Shown: positions 26,472 to 36,751, numbered from the stretch's first letter. The stretch: 64,000 nucleotides of DNA from Granulicella aggregans (GCF_025685565.1 NZ_JAGSYE010000002.1:1116001-1180000); one strand, 5' to 3'. Numbers and translations: made by a program. The notes: a model not told the origin generated them from the letters alone.

Positions 26472-26936
26472 ATGAAGAACAATTGGCCCCTGCTTGTATT
26501 CGCCGCATCACTCACCATCCTGGCCACTTCAGCCATCGCGATCGCCCAGCCCGAAGGTTCGCCCTGGACCGAATAGCGGATGACACGGCGTGTCATCGCT
26601 CGCATCGAAGCTCGTCTGAACACCACGTCAGATCAGCGAGCCCAGTTCAAATCGATCCTGAAGGCTGAAGAGCCCACCATCGTCGCGCTTGCGGCGTAGG
26701 CGAAGGAAGAACGGCAGGCCATGACCGCGCTCCCCGCCTACGATGAGGCCGCTTTGCGCGAGGTCGCGCAGAAGTACGCGGCCACCAACACAAACATCAT
26801 CGTCGAGCGCGCCAAGATTCGGCTCGAGCTAAGGGCCGTTCTGACCAAGCAGCAGCTTCAGCAACTCGAAGAGCTGAAGTCCAAAGCAGATGGCCAGGTT
26901 AGCGAACGGCTCGACACTGTCATTGGAGAGCTCTAG
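26472..26936 (+). pseudogene. Spy/CpxP-like gene with two in-frame amber codons
   Basis: A 155-codon frame from ATG 26472 (signal peptide MKNNWPLLVFAASLTILATS, cleavage near AIAQ) to TAG 26934. It is interrupted by TAG at 26574-26576 (after WTE) and at 26697-26699 (after ALAA). Between and after the stops the reading stays in frame with a credible Spy-like helical sequence: RVIARIEARLNTTSDQRAQF, RQAMTALPAYDEAALREVAQ and LRAVLTKQQLQQLEELKSKA. Both stops are one transition from CAG (Gln), which fits the helices. It is next to a broken CpxR-type regulator and truncated kinase, so I read the whole locus as decayed. Confidence 0.75.
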
Positions 26937-26985
26937 GCTTTACGGCGATTTACCATGACAGCATCTGCGGTCAAAACGGTCGCCG

Positions 26986-27719
26986 GTGCTGCCTGTTCCA
27001 GAAAGGACAACGGCAATCTCTCTGACGCATGTACTGATGATCGACGATGACGTCGCGCTGGCCGAAGGTTTGAAGCGTCTGCTTGCGATGGATGGCTTTT
27101 GTCTCGAGACGGTCCATCGCGCGGAGGAAGGTCTGTCGAGCGCGCTCGAAGGCCGCCACGCAATCGTGATTCTCGACATTATGCTTCCGGATGGGGATGG
27201 ACGCCAGGTGCTTCGGCGGATCCGCGGCGCGTCCGAGGTTCCGGTAATCATGTTGACCGCACGTGGCGACGACAAGGACCGTATTCACGGGCTTGAGGCG
27301 GGAGCGGATGACTATCTGCCGAAGCCGTTCAATCCCCGTGAGCTTGTGGCCCGGATAAGGGCCATTCTGAAGCGTCGACGGCCTGCTGCAATGCCTGCGA
27401 CGGCGCTTCGAATCGACGATCTCACGGTGAAGAGTCATGCACGGAAGGTCCTGCTTGGCAGCGAAGCAGTCGAGGTGACCGGCGCGGAGTTCGATGTCCT
27501 TCTGCTGCCGGTTCAGTCCGCCGTCAGATCATCTCGCGCGACAAACTCGCTAAGGTTGCACTTGGGCGCGAGCTGGGAACGTTTGATCGGAGCATCGACA
27601 ACCACGTCAGCAACCTGCGCAAAAAGCTCGGGCCGTTACCGGATGGCAGCGAGCGCATCCGTAGCGTTCGCGGATCGGGCTACCTCTACGCTGGTGAACT
27701 GAGCGTGGAGACGGCGTGA
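26986..27719 (+). pseudogene. OmpR/CpxR-type response regulator with frameshift in DNA-binding domain
   Basis: The receiver domain is intact: VLMIDDD, the phosphoacceptor in IVILDIMLPDGDG, VIMLTARGD and DDYLPKPFNPRELVARI. The winged-helix starts LRIDDLTVKSHARKVLLGSE and VTGAEFDVLL, then the frame fails. One phase over, the sequence QIISRDKLAKVALGRELGTF, DRSIDNHVSNLRKKLG and IRSVRGSGYLYAGE completes an ordinary OmpR-type domain ending at the TGA 27717-27719. One base appears to be missing near 27523 (SAGQII expected). The start is also doubtful: the natural initiator before THVLMIDDD reads CTG. The true stop overlaps the kinase start as GTGA. Confidence 0.8.
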
Positions 27720-28132
27720 GACAGAGCCTTTACGCGAAGATCTTCCTGTGGTTCTGCGCGACGATTGTTTTGACCCTCCTGGTCACATTGGCGAGCGCGG
27801 CGTTGCTCGGATCGCAGCCCTTCGGCAAGCGATGGATGGCGATGACCCAGGACCTTTACGCGCACTCCGCCGTGGACTTCTACGTGACCGGAGGTCCAGC
27901 AAGTCTGCAGCGTTACCTCGAGACTCTGGAGCAAACCTCCACCGTACAAGGGCAGTTGCTGGATGATGAAGACCGCGATGTGCTGGGGCGCGCGCTTTCG
28001 CCCGACGGCATCGCGGTATTCGCGCAGTCGAAGCGCACGGGACAGTCGACCATGCGCCTGGGAAGGGTCTGGAGCGCCGCTTCACCCGTGAACTCCGCAG
28101 GCAAGCGCTATACGTTTGTCATGGTGGTCTAG
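27716..28132 (+). pseudogene. Truncated CpxA-like sensor histidine kinase, sensor part only
   Basis: A 138-residue frame starting with GTG overlapping the regulator stop. It has the N-terminal membrane helix IFLWFCATIVLTLLVTLASA and a periplasmic segment (SAVDFYVTGGPASLQRYLET to GKRYTFVMVV) like CpxA-type kinases. The expected second membrane helix, HAMP, phosphoacceptor and ATPase domains are missing: a stop follows VMVV, and the next 370 bases contain nothing kinase-like on either strand. With the frameshifted regulator and stop-containing Spy gene, it completes a dead three-gene stress locus. Confidence 0.7.
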
Positions 28133-28239
28133 GCGAGGAAGCGGAACTCTCATTGAGGTAAGCCATCTTCAGGCCATTCATACCCCATTGAAGGAGAGGC
28201 GTCGGTCGGAAAGCACAGTATCCGCCGTTGGAGGTTAGA

Positions 28240-28407
28240 TCAAACCGAATGCGATCTTTGTCCGGCTCCATTGATGGAGTGCAAATGGCACCAATTGTCG
28301 AGGCAGCGGATGCTGGCCTCAAGAGCCAACTCGAGTTGCTCGTCGGTAAGCATCTTCAGGCTGCTTTCGATCATTGCTGCATCTCTAGCCTTAACGATAC
28401 GATCCAT
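28240..28407 (-). CDS. Possible small hypothetical protein (55 aa)
   Basis: The ATG at 28407 has AGGTGA four bases upstream. The product begins MDRIVKARDAAMIESSLKML and then TDEQLELALEASIRCLDNW, with amphipathic helical character and a plausible codon pattern, but no family is recognised. It lies in a region of decayed genes and could itself be a remnant. No other gene was recognised in the 28133-28512 gap. Confidence 0.3.
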   Translation of the reverse strand: MDRIVKARDAAMIESSLKMLTDEQLELALEASIRCLDNWCHLHSINGAGQRSHSV

Positions 28408-28512
28408 ATTGTCACCTTTCATTCGGTACCTCCAATGAGAAACAGCGGCGACGCATGAGCCGCTTTGCTCTCTTAGCGATGAAATTTTATAGAGAACTGA
28501 CAGCGATGCTGT

Positions 28513-29514
28513 CTACTGCAAGCTGAAGAGACTTTGATCTTCTCTCAGCGCAAGTCGTGGTCTCGCTGGGTTGTTCAAAACCGACGCTGGCTTCCTTTCA
28601 GCCTCAAAGTCTCTGATCACCTGGAAGATATAGTCGACGGTTCCGGAAAGCATGAGGTCTGTATACGCAGCGATATGAGGTGTGACGAGAGCTTGAGGAA
28701 CCCGGAGAAGCGGGTTTGCCTGATCGAGTGGCTCGTTCCGTACGACATCGAGACCGATGGCGGAGATGTGACCGTCTTTCAGGGCTGAAAGAAGTGCTCC
28801 TTCATCGACCAGCGACCCACGCGCAACGTTGATCAGAACCGCCCCATGCTTCATCGAGCGCAAAACCGATGCACTCACTAGCCCCTCGTTTTCTTTGCTG
28901 GCCCGGACACAGAGCACTACATAGTCAGCGTCAGCTACAGCGACTTCCAGTTTTTCGGCTGGAAATGCCGTGACGTCAGACGGCGCATCTTCAGGGTGCT
29001 CATCCGTCGCTAGTATCAGGACTCCAAATGGACGGAGACGCTCCACGATCTGTCTCCCGATGCTGCCGAGACCTACGATGCATACCGTCTTTCCATTCAA
29101 TGCAGAAGAAAGGTATGGGGCATACGCTTGACCACCATGAACCGAGGTGACTATCTGGCTAAGATGCCGTGATGATGCGAGGATGAGCAGAATCGCAAAT
29201 TCGGCCACTGATGTTGCATTCCCAGTCAGGCCCGAAGGTGCGTATGAGACCCAGATACCCAACTCGGTCGCTGAAGCGATATCGATGCTTTCATACCCTG
29301 TATTGGTTGTTTGGATGAGTTTCAGGTTTGGCTGTCCCTCCATCTGATTACTGCCCAAATCGCCATTCACGAGGAGCACATCAAAATCCTTCGACGGCGC
29401 TTTTTCATCCGCGAGCCACGAGAGGACAGTGTGCCCTCTGAGACAGCCATTCAGGCGTCCCAGTAGCAAATTATTGAATTCACTTTCGCCGCTGTGCAGG
29501 AAACCAATATTCAT
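28513..29514 (-). CDS. NAD-dependent D-2-hydroxyacid dehydrogenase family protein
   Basis: A 333-residue enzyme. ATG 29514 is chosen for the AGGAG seven bases upstream; the longer frame to 29625 is not credible. The Rossmann motif VCIVGLGSIGRQIVERLRPF is near residue 145, and the catalytic residues are recognisable: Arg in NVARGSLVDEGALL, Glu in LDVVRNEPL, and His in VTPHIAAYTD. This is the layout of phosphoglycerate, formate or lactate-type dehydrogenases of this superfamily, which reduce 2-keto acids to D-2-hydroxy acids with NAD(P)H. The family does not define the substrate. It stands alone on the minus strand. Confidence 0.85.
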   Translation of the reverse strand: MNIGFLHSGESEFNNLLLGRLNGCLRGHTVLSWLADEKAPSKDFDVLLVNGDLGSNQMEGQPNLKLIQTTNTGYESIDIASATELGIWVSYAPSGLTGNATSVAEFAILLILASSRHLSQIVTSVHGGQAYAPYLSSALNGKTVCIVGLGSIGRQIVERLRPFGVLILATDEHPEDAPSDVTAFPAEKLEVAVADADYVVLCVRASKENEGLVSASVLRSMKHGAVLINVARGSLVDEGALLSALKDGHISAIGLDVVRNEPLDQANPLLRVPQALVTPHIAAYTDLMLSGTVDYIFQVIRDFEAERKPASVLNNPARPRLALREDQSLFSLQ

Positions 29515-30045
29515 AAATTTCTCCTGTGTCCGGAATGCCCGTTTGATTCGTGGCGTCTTGTTGCAACTCGCTGGGCATTGCGACATCCCGTTCCGGAATT
29601 CAATCTTCGAAAGACTTGTTCCCACCGACTATCGAACATTCTCCAATTGATAGCTGAGCCTAGTGGCTCACGCGAACTCGGGATCGCTACGCAGGCACGT
29701 TCAACGGTGCTCACAGCTGGATGATCTTTGCATCAGCTTGACACTTAGTAGCGGACTTCAGCCGATGGTGCCGCGCAGTAGCGACCACCCTCATCGCCGT
29801 GCGCCTCTTCGTGCAACAAGGGGGTTGACTCGCTTTAGACGTTCCGATCTTCCTTAATTGAGTTGGAAAACCTCTGCTCATTCGACCCGAGACCATGACC
29901 AGGCCAAGATCAATCCGTCCCGTGGTGTGCTCGAGTGCTCAGACTGTGATCATCGAAGGTGCGAGTGTGGAGACGGAGACATCACATTCGCCTACGCGGC
30001 GGTGAGGCTCCGGGCCGCACGAGTGTGGGCCGAAAGGCGGTTCAA
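29515..30045. other. Intergenic region between divergent genes
   Basis: About 530 bases between the dehydrogenase and slipin genes. Several short overlapping open frames occur on both strands, none with a ribosome site or family resemblance. It marks the left edge of the metabolic island. Confidence 0.4.
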
Positions 30046-31017
30046 TTGAGATCGAACGGTTCGGTTCCAGCTTTGATCTTCATCGTTATTCTCGCTGTCG
30101 GCGGAATCTTCGCCTTTGCGCTGCATGCAGCTGGTCAAGACTACGCAGCCTTCCTGATCTTCGGTCTAACTCTGTTTGTCGCTGTGGTCGCTTCTTCCGC
30201 AACCCGAGTGGCGGACCAATGGAGCAAAGCCGTCGTCTTGCGTTTGGGTAAGTTCCGCGCTCTGCGGGGACCCGGCCTCTTCTTCATCATTCCGCTGATC
30301 GACACAATTCCCTACTGGATCGATACCCGTGTCCTCACCAGTTCCTTCAAAGCGGAGAAGACCCTCACCAAAGATACCGTTCCGGTGGACGTTGACGCGG
30401 TGCTGTTCTGGAAGATCTTCGACCCCCAGAAGGCGGCCCTTGCCGTGGCAGACTACCAGAGCGCAATCGGCTGGGCCTCGCAGACTGCGCTGCGCGACGT
30501 TATTGGCAAGACGATGCTCTCGGACATGCTGGAAGGGCGAGACAAGATCAGCGCCGTACTCCAGACCATCATCGATGCGCGGACGCAGCCCTGGGGAATC
30601 AGCGTTCAGTCAGTCGAAGTAAAGGACGTCCTGATTCCCGCATCGCTTGAAGATGCAATGTCGATGCAGGCACAGGCGGAGCGGGAGCGTCAGGCGCGAG
30701 TCATACTCGGCGAGTCGGAGTTGCAAGTCGCGTTGAGCTTTGGAGAGGCGGCAAAAACCTACGCGAATAATCCTGTCGCACTCCACTTGCGCGCGATGAA
30801 CATGCTCTACGAAGGACTCAAACAGAACTCGACGATCGTCATTGTTCCAAGCTCTGCTATCGAAACGATGCAACTTGGCGGCCTCACTGGGCTTACCGCC
30901 CTTACGATGGGAATCGGTCAGGACAAGGCGCTTGCGGCTACTAATAATCAGCCGCAGATGAATACCCCGCTTCCAGTCACGCTCCCAAACGGTGCCGCCC
31001 CCGATGGCCACATTTGA
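30046..31017 (+). CDS. Slipin (stomatin-like SPFH/band 7 protein)
   Basis: A 323-residue membrane-anchored protein. TTG 30046 is preferred: AAAGGCGG lies five bases upstream and the frame opens into the membrane segment VPALIFIVILAVGGIFAFAL; the longer frame to 29959 adds an Arg-rich leader. Two hydrophobic hairpin segments are followed by the SPFH core: QWSKAVVLRLGKFRALRGPG, YWIDTRVLTSSFKAEKTLTK, DTVPVDVDAVLFWKIFDPQK and a coiled AMSMQAQAERERQARVILGE segment. Slipins scaffold membrane microdomains and ion channels or proteases; no NfeD protease partner is adjacent. It begins a plus-strand run of stress and sugar-phosphate genes. Confidence 0.9.
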   Translation: MRSNGSVPALIFIVILAVGGIFAFALHAAGQDYAAFLIFGLTLFVAVVASSATRVADQWSKAVVLRLGKFRALRGPGLFFIIPLIDTIPYWIDTRVLTSSFKAEKTLTKDTVPVDVDAVLFWKIFDPQKAALAVADYQSAIGWASQTALRDVIGKTMLSDMLEGRDKISAVLQTIIDARTQPWGISVQSVEVKDVLIPASLEDAMSMQAQAERERQARVILGESELQVALSFGEAAKTYANNPVALHLRAMNMLYEGLKQNSTIVIVPSSAIETMQLGGLTGLTALTMGIGQDKALAATNNQPQMNTPLPVTLPNGAAPDGHI

Positions 31018-31082
31018 TCCGGTGTCTTAGTCTGAACCGCTTTGCACTTCAACCTCTTTTGCATTGAATTCAGGAGTTCCCA

Positions 31083-31754
31083 TTGTCGAATACGCAAAAA
31101 GCGGCCTTCTCAGCCAGTAGGATTCTGTTGCCGATAGACTTCGGCCCCTCTTCAGAGGCGTCTCTGGAAGCGGCAACCGGCCTCGCTCAACAGTTCCACG
31201 CCAGCATCCATCTAGTCCACATCATCCCCGAAATCCCAGACTTCAATGGCTCCGACTTTTTCCCGGAGACTTCAGTGCTTCAGGAACGGAAAGAGACGAT
31301 CGAAGAAAAGCTCGAGGCACGTAAAGCTGCACTCTTGTTCAAAGGCGTACCTGCGTCCTTCAGCATCGAGACGGGCAACGATATCGTAGGAAACTTGATA
31401 CGTGTGATCAAGCGTGAGAAGGCAGACATGGTTGTCATCTCGACTCATGGCCTATCAGGCTGGCGTCCGTTGATTCTTGGGTCTATTGCGGAGCAGGTAA
31501 TCAAGCAAGTCAACTGCACTCTGCTTCTGCTTCAGTCCACTAAACAGGAAGCCGTGGCCGAAGAACCCGCAATCGATGTCTGGGAGGACTCGTTTGTCAC
31601 GCATAGCGAGGAAACGGGCCAACTCGGGTCAAAGGCGCTTGAACCAGAGACGCCGGCGCAGAAACGGCTGGATCGAGTCGCAAATGATCTGGCGAGGCAA
31701 GGCGGTAGGACCGAACAACGATACGACAAAGCTCACCCCATCTTCTCAAAGTAG
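31083..31754 (+). CDS. Universal stress protein (UspA family) with C-terminal extension
   Basis: A 223-residue protein with AGGAG upstream of a TTG start. A single Usp domain occupies about residues 10-155: ILLPIDFGPSSEASLEAATG, VHIIPEIPD, and the ATP-binding loop STHGLSGWRPLILGSIAEQV (G-x-x-G...GS). About 60 extra polar, Glu/Arg-rich residues follow that are not part of the fold. Usp proteins bind ATP or AMP and accumulate under energy or oxygen limitation, matching the neighbours. Its stop touches the start of the next gene. Confidence 0.85.
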   Translation: MSNTQKAAFSASRILLPIDFGPSSEASLEAATGLAQQFHASIHLVHIIPEIPDFNGSDFFPETSVLQERKETIEEKLEARKAALLFKGVPASFSIETGNDIVGNLIRVIKREKADMVVISTHGLSGWRPLILGSIAEQVIKQVNCTLLLLQSTKQEAVAEEPAIDVWEDSFVTHSEETGQLGSKALEPETPAQKRLDRVANDLARQGGRTEQRYDKAHPIFSK

Positions 31755-31756
31755 TG

Positions 31757-32407
31757 ATGGCCGATCGCAAACCATTGAGAAAGACACTGCCCATCACGAC
31801 CTTATTTATTGATGTTGGTGGAGTCTTGCTCACCAACGGCTGGGATCATCTTGCGCGCAAAAGGGCAGCGAGACACTTCAAGCTGGATTGGGCAGAGATG
31901 GACCAGCGTCATCGTCTGGTATTCGAGACTCACGAAGAGGGCAAGCTCTCTTTCGAAGAGTACCTGGGTTGGGTAGTTTTCTATGAAAAGCGAACCTTCA
32001 CTCGGAATCAGTTTCGCGATTTCATGTTCGCTCAGTCGAAGCCATTTTCCAGGATGCTGGATCTGGTTGCACAGCTCAAAGCTGAGCACCGTCTCAAGAT
32101 CGTCGTCATCAGTAACGAGTCGCGTGCGGTGAATGCGTATCGCGTTAGAACGTTCGAGCTCGACCGACTCGTGGATACCTTCATCTCTTCGTGCTTCGTG
32201 CAGATGAGGAAGCCTGATATCGAAATCTTCCGACTCGCTCTCGATCTTGCCCAGACCGCGCCCGCGCAAGCGTTGTTTATCGACAACACGCCCATGTTCG
32301 TTCAGATTGCAGTGGGTCTGGGAATGCGAAGCATTCATCACGCCGATTTCGAATCGACCCGTAGTGAACTCGCTGCAGTTGGACTGCATACGAGCGACGC
32401 AACCTAG
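31757..32407 (+). CDS. HAD-superfamily hydrolase
   Basis: A 216-residue protein starting at ATG 31757 (GTG 31754, overlapping the Usp stop, is possible). Motif I reads [14 protein letters not shown], with the nucleophile Asp in DxGGV but without the usual second Asp two residues later, as in the epoxide-hydrolase N-domain-like HAD group. Motif II is [16 protein letters not shown], the motif III lysine is in [12 protein letters not shown], and motif IV is [20 protein letters not shown] with one Asp (D-N). A helical cap lies between. The missing acidic residues make classical phosphatase activity uncertain. It is co-directional with and close to the Usp and phosphoketolase genes. Confidence 0.75.
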   Translation: MADRKPLRKTLPITTLFIDVGGVLLTNGWDHLARKRAARHFKLDWAEMDQRHRLVFETHEEGKLSFEEYLGWVVFYEKRTFTRNQFRDFMFAQSKPFSRMLDLVAQLKAEHRLKIVVISNESRAVNAYRVRTFELDRLVDTFISSCFVQMRKPDIEIFRLALDLAQTAPAQALFIDNTPMFVQIAVGLGMRSIHHADFESTRSELAAVGLHTSDAT

Positions 32408-32439
32408 CCTTCTCACCAGTTGGAAAAGGAGATTCATAT

Positions 32440-34884
32440 ATGCCGACCGCCCTGCTCACGACCGAAGACCTGCTCCATGAGACGCCAGCTGCAATCGCCA
32501 AAGAGGAGACTTTGCAAGGTGCCTCGACGCTGACACCGGACCTGCTTCGCCGCATGAACGCTTATTGGCGCGCGGCGAACTATGTGTCGGTCGGTCAGAT
32601 TTATCTCTATGAGAATCCTCTGCTGAAGGAGCCGCTCAAGCTCGAGCATGTTAAGCCCCTCGTAGTCTCACATTGGGGGACGACGCCGGGCCAGAACTTT
32701 ATTTATGTACACCTGAACCGCGCCATCAAGAAGTACGACCTGAATATGTTCTACGTTGCGGGTCCCGGGCACGGAGGCCCAGCGATTGTCGGCAATGTAT
32801 ACCTTGAAGGCACATGGAGCGAGGTCTACCCCAATGTCACTCAGGATGAAGCGGGATTGAAGAAGCTATTCAAGCAGTTCTCGTTTCCTGGTGGCATCTC
32901 AAGTCACGTTGCGCCGACGACCCCGGGATCGATTCACGAAGGCGGCGAGTTGGGCTACTCACTCAGCCATGCGTTTGGCGCAGCGTTCGACAATCCAGAC
33001 TTGATCGTCGCCTGCGTGATTGGCGATGGCGAGGCAGAAACGGCCTCGCTGGCAACCTCGTGGCAATCGAACAAGTTTCTCGACCCAAAGACCGACGGCG
33101 CAGTCTTACCGATCCTGCACCTCAACGGTTACAAGATCAGCAACCCGACCCTGCTGGCACGCGTTGAACATGAGGAACTTGATCAGTTCCTGCGAGGCTG
33201 CGGCTGGACCCCCTACTTCGTGGAAGGCGATGAGCCCGAGAAGATGCACGAACTGATGGCCGCTACCATCGACAGAGCCATCGAGGATATCCAACGCTTT
33301 CAAAAGAACGCGCGCGCGGGTAACGATACAACTCGGCCGCGCTGGCCAGTAATTGTCTTCAAATCGCCTAAAGGCTGGACAGGGCCAAAGGTTGTTGATG
33401 GCTTGCAGATTGAGGGGACATTTCGTGCGCATCAGGTCCCACTCTTGGTCGATCCCGCACATCCCGATCACGTGCAACTTCTAGAAGCATGGATGAAGAG
33501 CTATAAGCCCGAAGAACTCTTCGACGAAAATGGCCGCCTGCTGGCAGAACTGCAAGAGTTGGCGCCAAGGGGCGACCGCCGCATGGGAGCGAACCCACAC
33601 GCCAACGGCGGGATTCTCCTGCGTGATCTTGTGATGCCCGACTTCCATGCTCACGCCGTAACCGTGAGCTCTCCCGGCGCAGTAGAGATCGAGGATACGC
33701 TTGTGCTGGGTTCCTTCCTGCGGGATGTGGCCAAGCTGAATCAGGATCAGCGAAACTTTCGTATCTTCGGTCCCGATGAGACGGTGTCGAACATGCTTCA
33801 GGCGGTCTTCGAGGTCACCAACCGCCAATGGGACGCGCGTGAGTACGGTAACGACGAGTTCCTCGCACCGGAAGGTCGCGTGCTGGACTCGATGCTGAGT
33901 GAGAACCAGTGCGAAGGTTGGCTGGAGGGCTATCTGCTCACTGGACGACATGGCCTCTTCAACAGCTATGAGGCTTTCATTCGCATCATCGACTCGATGT
34001 TCAGCCAACATGCGAAGTGGTTGAAGGTCTGTAATGAACTCCCCTGGAGACGCGATATATCCTCTCTGAACTATCTGTTGGCCTCTCATGTCTGGCAGCA
34101 GGATCATAACGGCTTCACCCACCAGGACCCCGGCTTTCTCGATCACGTCATCAATAAGAAGGCATCGATCGTACGCTGCTACCTTCCTGCCGACGCTAAC
34201 TGTCTCTTGTCTGTTTTCGATCACTGCCTGCGCAGTCGGAACTATGTCAACGTGGTGGTCGCCGGCAAACACGCCCTGCCGCAATGGCTGACGATGGACC
34301 AGGCGGTCGTGCATTGCACAGAGGGCGTCGGCATCTGGCAATGGGCCAGCAATGACCAGGATTGCGAGCCGGACGTTGTGATGGCGTGCTGTGGCGACAC
34401 CCCCACGCTGGAGATTCTCGCCGCAGTTTCCATACTCCGCGAACATCTGCCTGCATTGAAGGTGCGTGTCGTGAATGTCGTCGATCTACTGAAGCTGGAA
34501 CCTAGCACCGAGCATCCTCATGGTTTGACCGAACGGAACTACGATTCCCTGTTCACGAAAGATAAGCACATCATCTTCGGGTTCCACGGATACCCGTGGT
34601 TGATCCATCGGTTGACCTACGCCCGGACGAATCGCAACCTGCACGTGCGGGGGTACAAAGAAGAAGGCACGATTACAACACCGTTCGACATACGCGTGCA
34701 AAACGATCTTGACCGCTTTCACCTAGTCATGGACGTGGTGGATCGCGTCCCTCATCTGGGTTCCAAAGGCGACTATCTCAAACAGCAGATGCAGGACAAA
34801 CTCATTGAGCACAAACACTACATCGACGCTCATGGCGAAGACATGCCCGAGATCCGTAACTGGAAATGGAGCGTCGCAAAGTGA
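32440..34884 (+). CDS. xfp: Phosphoketolase (xylulose-5-P / fructose-6-P)
   Basis: An 814-residue thiamine-diphosphate enzyme, the usual length. It cleaves xylulose 5-phosphate (and often fructose 6-phosphate) with phosphate into acetyl phosphate and glyceraldehyde 3-phosphate (or erythrose 4-phosphate). Signatures include [68 protein letters not shown], the ThDP/Mg motif [20 protein letters not shown] and [24 protein letters not shown] lies upstream of the ATG. The last bases overlap the aldolase start (GTGA, 34881-34884). No acetate kinase or phosphotransacetylase is in the window to use the acetyl phosphate. Confidence 0.95.
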   Translation: MPTALLTTEDLLHETPAAIAKEETLQGASTLTPDLLRRMNAYWRAANYVSVGQIYLYENPLLKEPLKLEHVKPLVVSHWGTTPGQNFIYVHLNRAIKKYDLNMFYVAGPGHGGPAIVGNVYLEGTWSEVYPNVTQDEAGLKKLFKQFSFPGGISSHVAPTTPGSIHEGGELGYSLSHAFGAAFDNPDLIVACVIGDGEAETASLATSWQSNKFLDPKTDGAVLPILHLNGYKISNPTLLARVEHEELDQFLRGCGWTPYFVEGDEPEKMHELMAATIDRAIEDIQRFQKNARAGNDTTRPRWPVIVFKSPKGWTGPKVVDGLQIEGTFRAHQVPLLVDPAHPDHVQLLEAWMKSYKPEELFDENGRLLAELQELAPRGDRRMGANPHANGGILLRDLVMPDFHAHAVTVSSPGAVEIEDTLVLGSFLRDVAKLNQDQRNFRIFGPDETVSNMLQAVFEVTNRQWDAREYGNDEFLAPEGRVLDSMLSENQCEGWLEGYLLTGRHGLFNSYEAFIRIIDSMFSQHAKWLKVCNELPWRRDISSLNYLLASHVWQQDHNGFTHQDPGFLDHVINKKASIVRCYLPADANCLLSVFDHCLRSRNYVNVVVAGKHALPQWLTMDQAVVHCTEGVGIWQWASNDQDCEPDVVMACCGDTPTLEILAAVSILREHLPALKVRVVNVVDLLKLEPSTEHPHGLTERNYDSLFTKDKHIIFGFHGYPWLIHRLTYARTNRNLHVRGYKEEGTITTPFDIRVQNDLDRFHLVMDVVDRVPHLGSKGDYLKQQMQDKLIEHKHYIDAHGEDMPEIRNWKWSVAK

Positions 34885-35954
34885 ACACTCAGACTCTTGA
34901 AGAGACAGCGAGGATGATGGTCGCCGATGGCAAGGGCCTTCTTGCGATCGATGAGAGCACTACAACCTGCAACAAACGGTTTGCTAAGTTTGACATTCCA
35001 CAGACCGCGGAGGCGCACCGCCAATATCGGCAACTGATTGTCGACACGCCGGGACTCAACGAGTCCATCAGCGGCGCGATTCTCTTCGACGAGACGATTC
35101 GGCAGAAGAAAGATTGCGAGACTCCCTTCGCCGCGGGTCTCGCTGCCATCGGAATTCTTCCTGGAATCAAGGTGGATCTAGGGGCGAAGCCGATGGCTTG
35201 CTTCCCCGGCGAGAAGGTCACCGACGGTCTGGATGGGCTGCGGCCTCGTCTGGCAGAGTATGTGCAGATGGGCGCACGCTTTGCCAAGTGGCGAGCTGTC
35301 ATCGCGATCGGCTCGCGTATGCCAAGTATGGGATGTATCAAGGCGAATGCACACGCTCTTGCCCGATATGCAGCACTATGTCAGGAGGTGGGTCTCGTCC
35401 CGGTCGTCGAACCGGAGGTCCTCATGGAGGGATCTCACACTTTAGAAGTCTGCTCAGAAGTCACCGAAAGAGTCTTGCGCGCGGTCTTCAGAGAGCTTTA
35501 CTCGCAGCGCGTAAAGCTTGAGGGCATGATACTCAAGCCAAACATGGTTCTGCCCGGATTGTCTTGCGCACACCAGGAGTCAGTTGAGGAGATAGCCGAT
35601 GCGACTGTAGCCTGCCTGCTGCGATCAGTTCCAGCAGCAGTTCCAGGAATCGCCTTCCTTTCTGGCGGTCAAACCGGAGAGCTCGCTTGCGCCCGGCTTA
35701 GTGCGATCAACATCCGATACAAGTCGCGACTTCCCTGGCAAGTATCGTTCTCGTTCGGCAGGGCGATTCAAGAACCGGCTCTTAGTATCTGGAATGGCAA
35801 ACCCAGAAACGTCTTGGATGCACAGGAATCTCTCTACCATCGCGCAAAGTGTGCACGGGCCGCTCACCTCGGAAGCTACAGCCTGACAGTGGAAGCGAAT
35901 CATGAACAGAGCGATGCGCTGCACGCGACAGGCATCTACGCGAGCGCAAAATGA
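34881..35954 (+). CDS. Class I fructose-bisphosphate aldolase
   Basis: A 357-residue enzyme from GTG 34881, coupled by overlap to the phosphoketolase stop; an upstream ATG at 34866 is less likely. It begins [20 protein letters not shown] and carries [35 protein letters not shown] and the Schiff-base lysine in [13 protein letters not shown], followed by [19 protein letters not shown]. This is the eukaryotic-type class I (metal-independent) aldolase. It interconverts fructose 1,6-bisphosphate with dihydroxyacetone phosphate and glyceraldehyde 3-phosphate. The stop overlaps tpiA as ATGA. Grouping with phosphoketolase and TPI suggests recycling of the triose phosphate product. Confidence 0.93.
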   Translation: MNTQTLEETARMMVADGKGLLAIDESTTTCNKRFAKFDIPQTAEAHRQYRQLIVDTPGLNESISGAILFDETIRQKKDCETPFAAGLAAIGILPGIKVDLGAKPMACFPGEKVTDGLDGLRPRLAEYVQMGARFAKWRAVIAIGSRMPSMGCIKANAHALARYAALCQEVGLVPVVEPEVLMEGSHTLEVCSEVTERVLRAVFRELYSQRVKLEGMILKPNMVLPGLSCAHQESVEEIADATVACLLRSVPAAVPGIAFLSGGQTGELACARLSAINIRYKSRLPWQVSFSFGRAIQEPALSIWNGKPRNVLDAQESLYHRAKCARAAHLGSYSLTVEANHEQSDALHATGIYASAK

Positions 35955-36751
35955 ATACTCCCACTCGTCAGAAATTCGTCGTCGGAAATTGGAAGATGCA
36001 CTCGACAACGTTAGAGGCGGAACAGTTAGTAAATGGAGTGATCCATGGCCTTAGCGTCAACAACTACGTCACAGTCATCCTTTGCCCGCCATTCCCTTAT
36101 CTCGCGCTGGTCAGAGACCTGCTGAAGGGCACCCAGATCGCGCTAGGAGCACAAAACATGTATCCCGAGGCCGAGGGGGCGTTCACTGGCGAGGTCAGCC
36201 CGACGATGCTGCTCGATCTCGGCCGCGAATACGTCATCCTCGGACACAGTGAGCGCCGGCACAAACTGGGCGAATCCGATTCGTTCATCAATCAGAAGGT
36301 AGAGTGTGCGTTGGCTGCCGGACTGAATGCGATCCTCTGTGTGGGTGAGACGCTGGAGCAGCGTAAAGCGAATCAGACCGAAGCGATCCTCGACCGTCAA
36401 CTGACGCAGGGGTTGGCGAACGTTCCACCGGAGTTTCTATCGCAACTGAGCATCGCCTACGAACCGGTGTGGGCAATAGGCAATGCCTTGCACCATGAGA
36501 GTCCACAACAGGCGCACGATGCGCTCTCGCTGACTCGCAAGAAGTTAAGTCGGATATGCGGAGAGATTCGCGCCCAGCAGATGACTCTCCAATACGGTGG
36601 CAGCGTCAAACCGCACAATGCGGCTGCTTTTCTAGGCCAGCCAGGCCTCGACGGCGTGCTCATCGGCGGTGCCAGCCTGAAGGCCGATCAGTTTGTCGCC
36701 ATCGCAAAAGCCGCTATGGGCGCAATGAAAGCAGAGGTACAACCTTCTTAG
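35951..36751 (+). CDS. tpiA: Triosephosphate isomerase
   Basis: A 266-residue TIM-barrel enzyme whose ATG overlaps the aldolase stop. The catalytic residues are all visible: Lys in VVGNWKMHSTT, His in VILGHSERRHKLGE and Glu in AYEPVWAIGNA; the phosphate-binding QYGGSVKPHN and GVLIGGASLKADQF are intact. It interconverts dihydroxyacetone phosphate and glyceraldehyde 3-phosphate. As this class of organism normally has a housekeeping tpiA elsewhere, this is probably an island-specific copy serving phosphoketolase and aldolase, although that cannot be tested here. It ends the plus-strand run. Confidence 0.95.
   Translation: MNTPTRQKFVVGNWKMHSTTLEAEQLVNGVIHGLSVNNYVTVILCPPFPYLALVRDLLKGTQIALGAQNMYPEAEGAFTGEVSPTMLLDLGREYVILGHSERRHKLGESDSFINQKVECALAAGLNAILCVGETLEQRKANQTEAILDRQLTQGLANVPPEFLSQLSIAYEPVWAIGNALHHESPQQAHDALSLTRKKLSRICGEIRAQQMTLQYGGSVKPHNAAAFLGQPGLDGVLIGGASLKADQFVAIAKAAMGAMKAEVQPS

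Noticed and set aside
33481..34446. 321-codon minus-strand open frame
   Set aside because: Entirely antisense to the phosphoketolase gene; a high-GC shadow.
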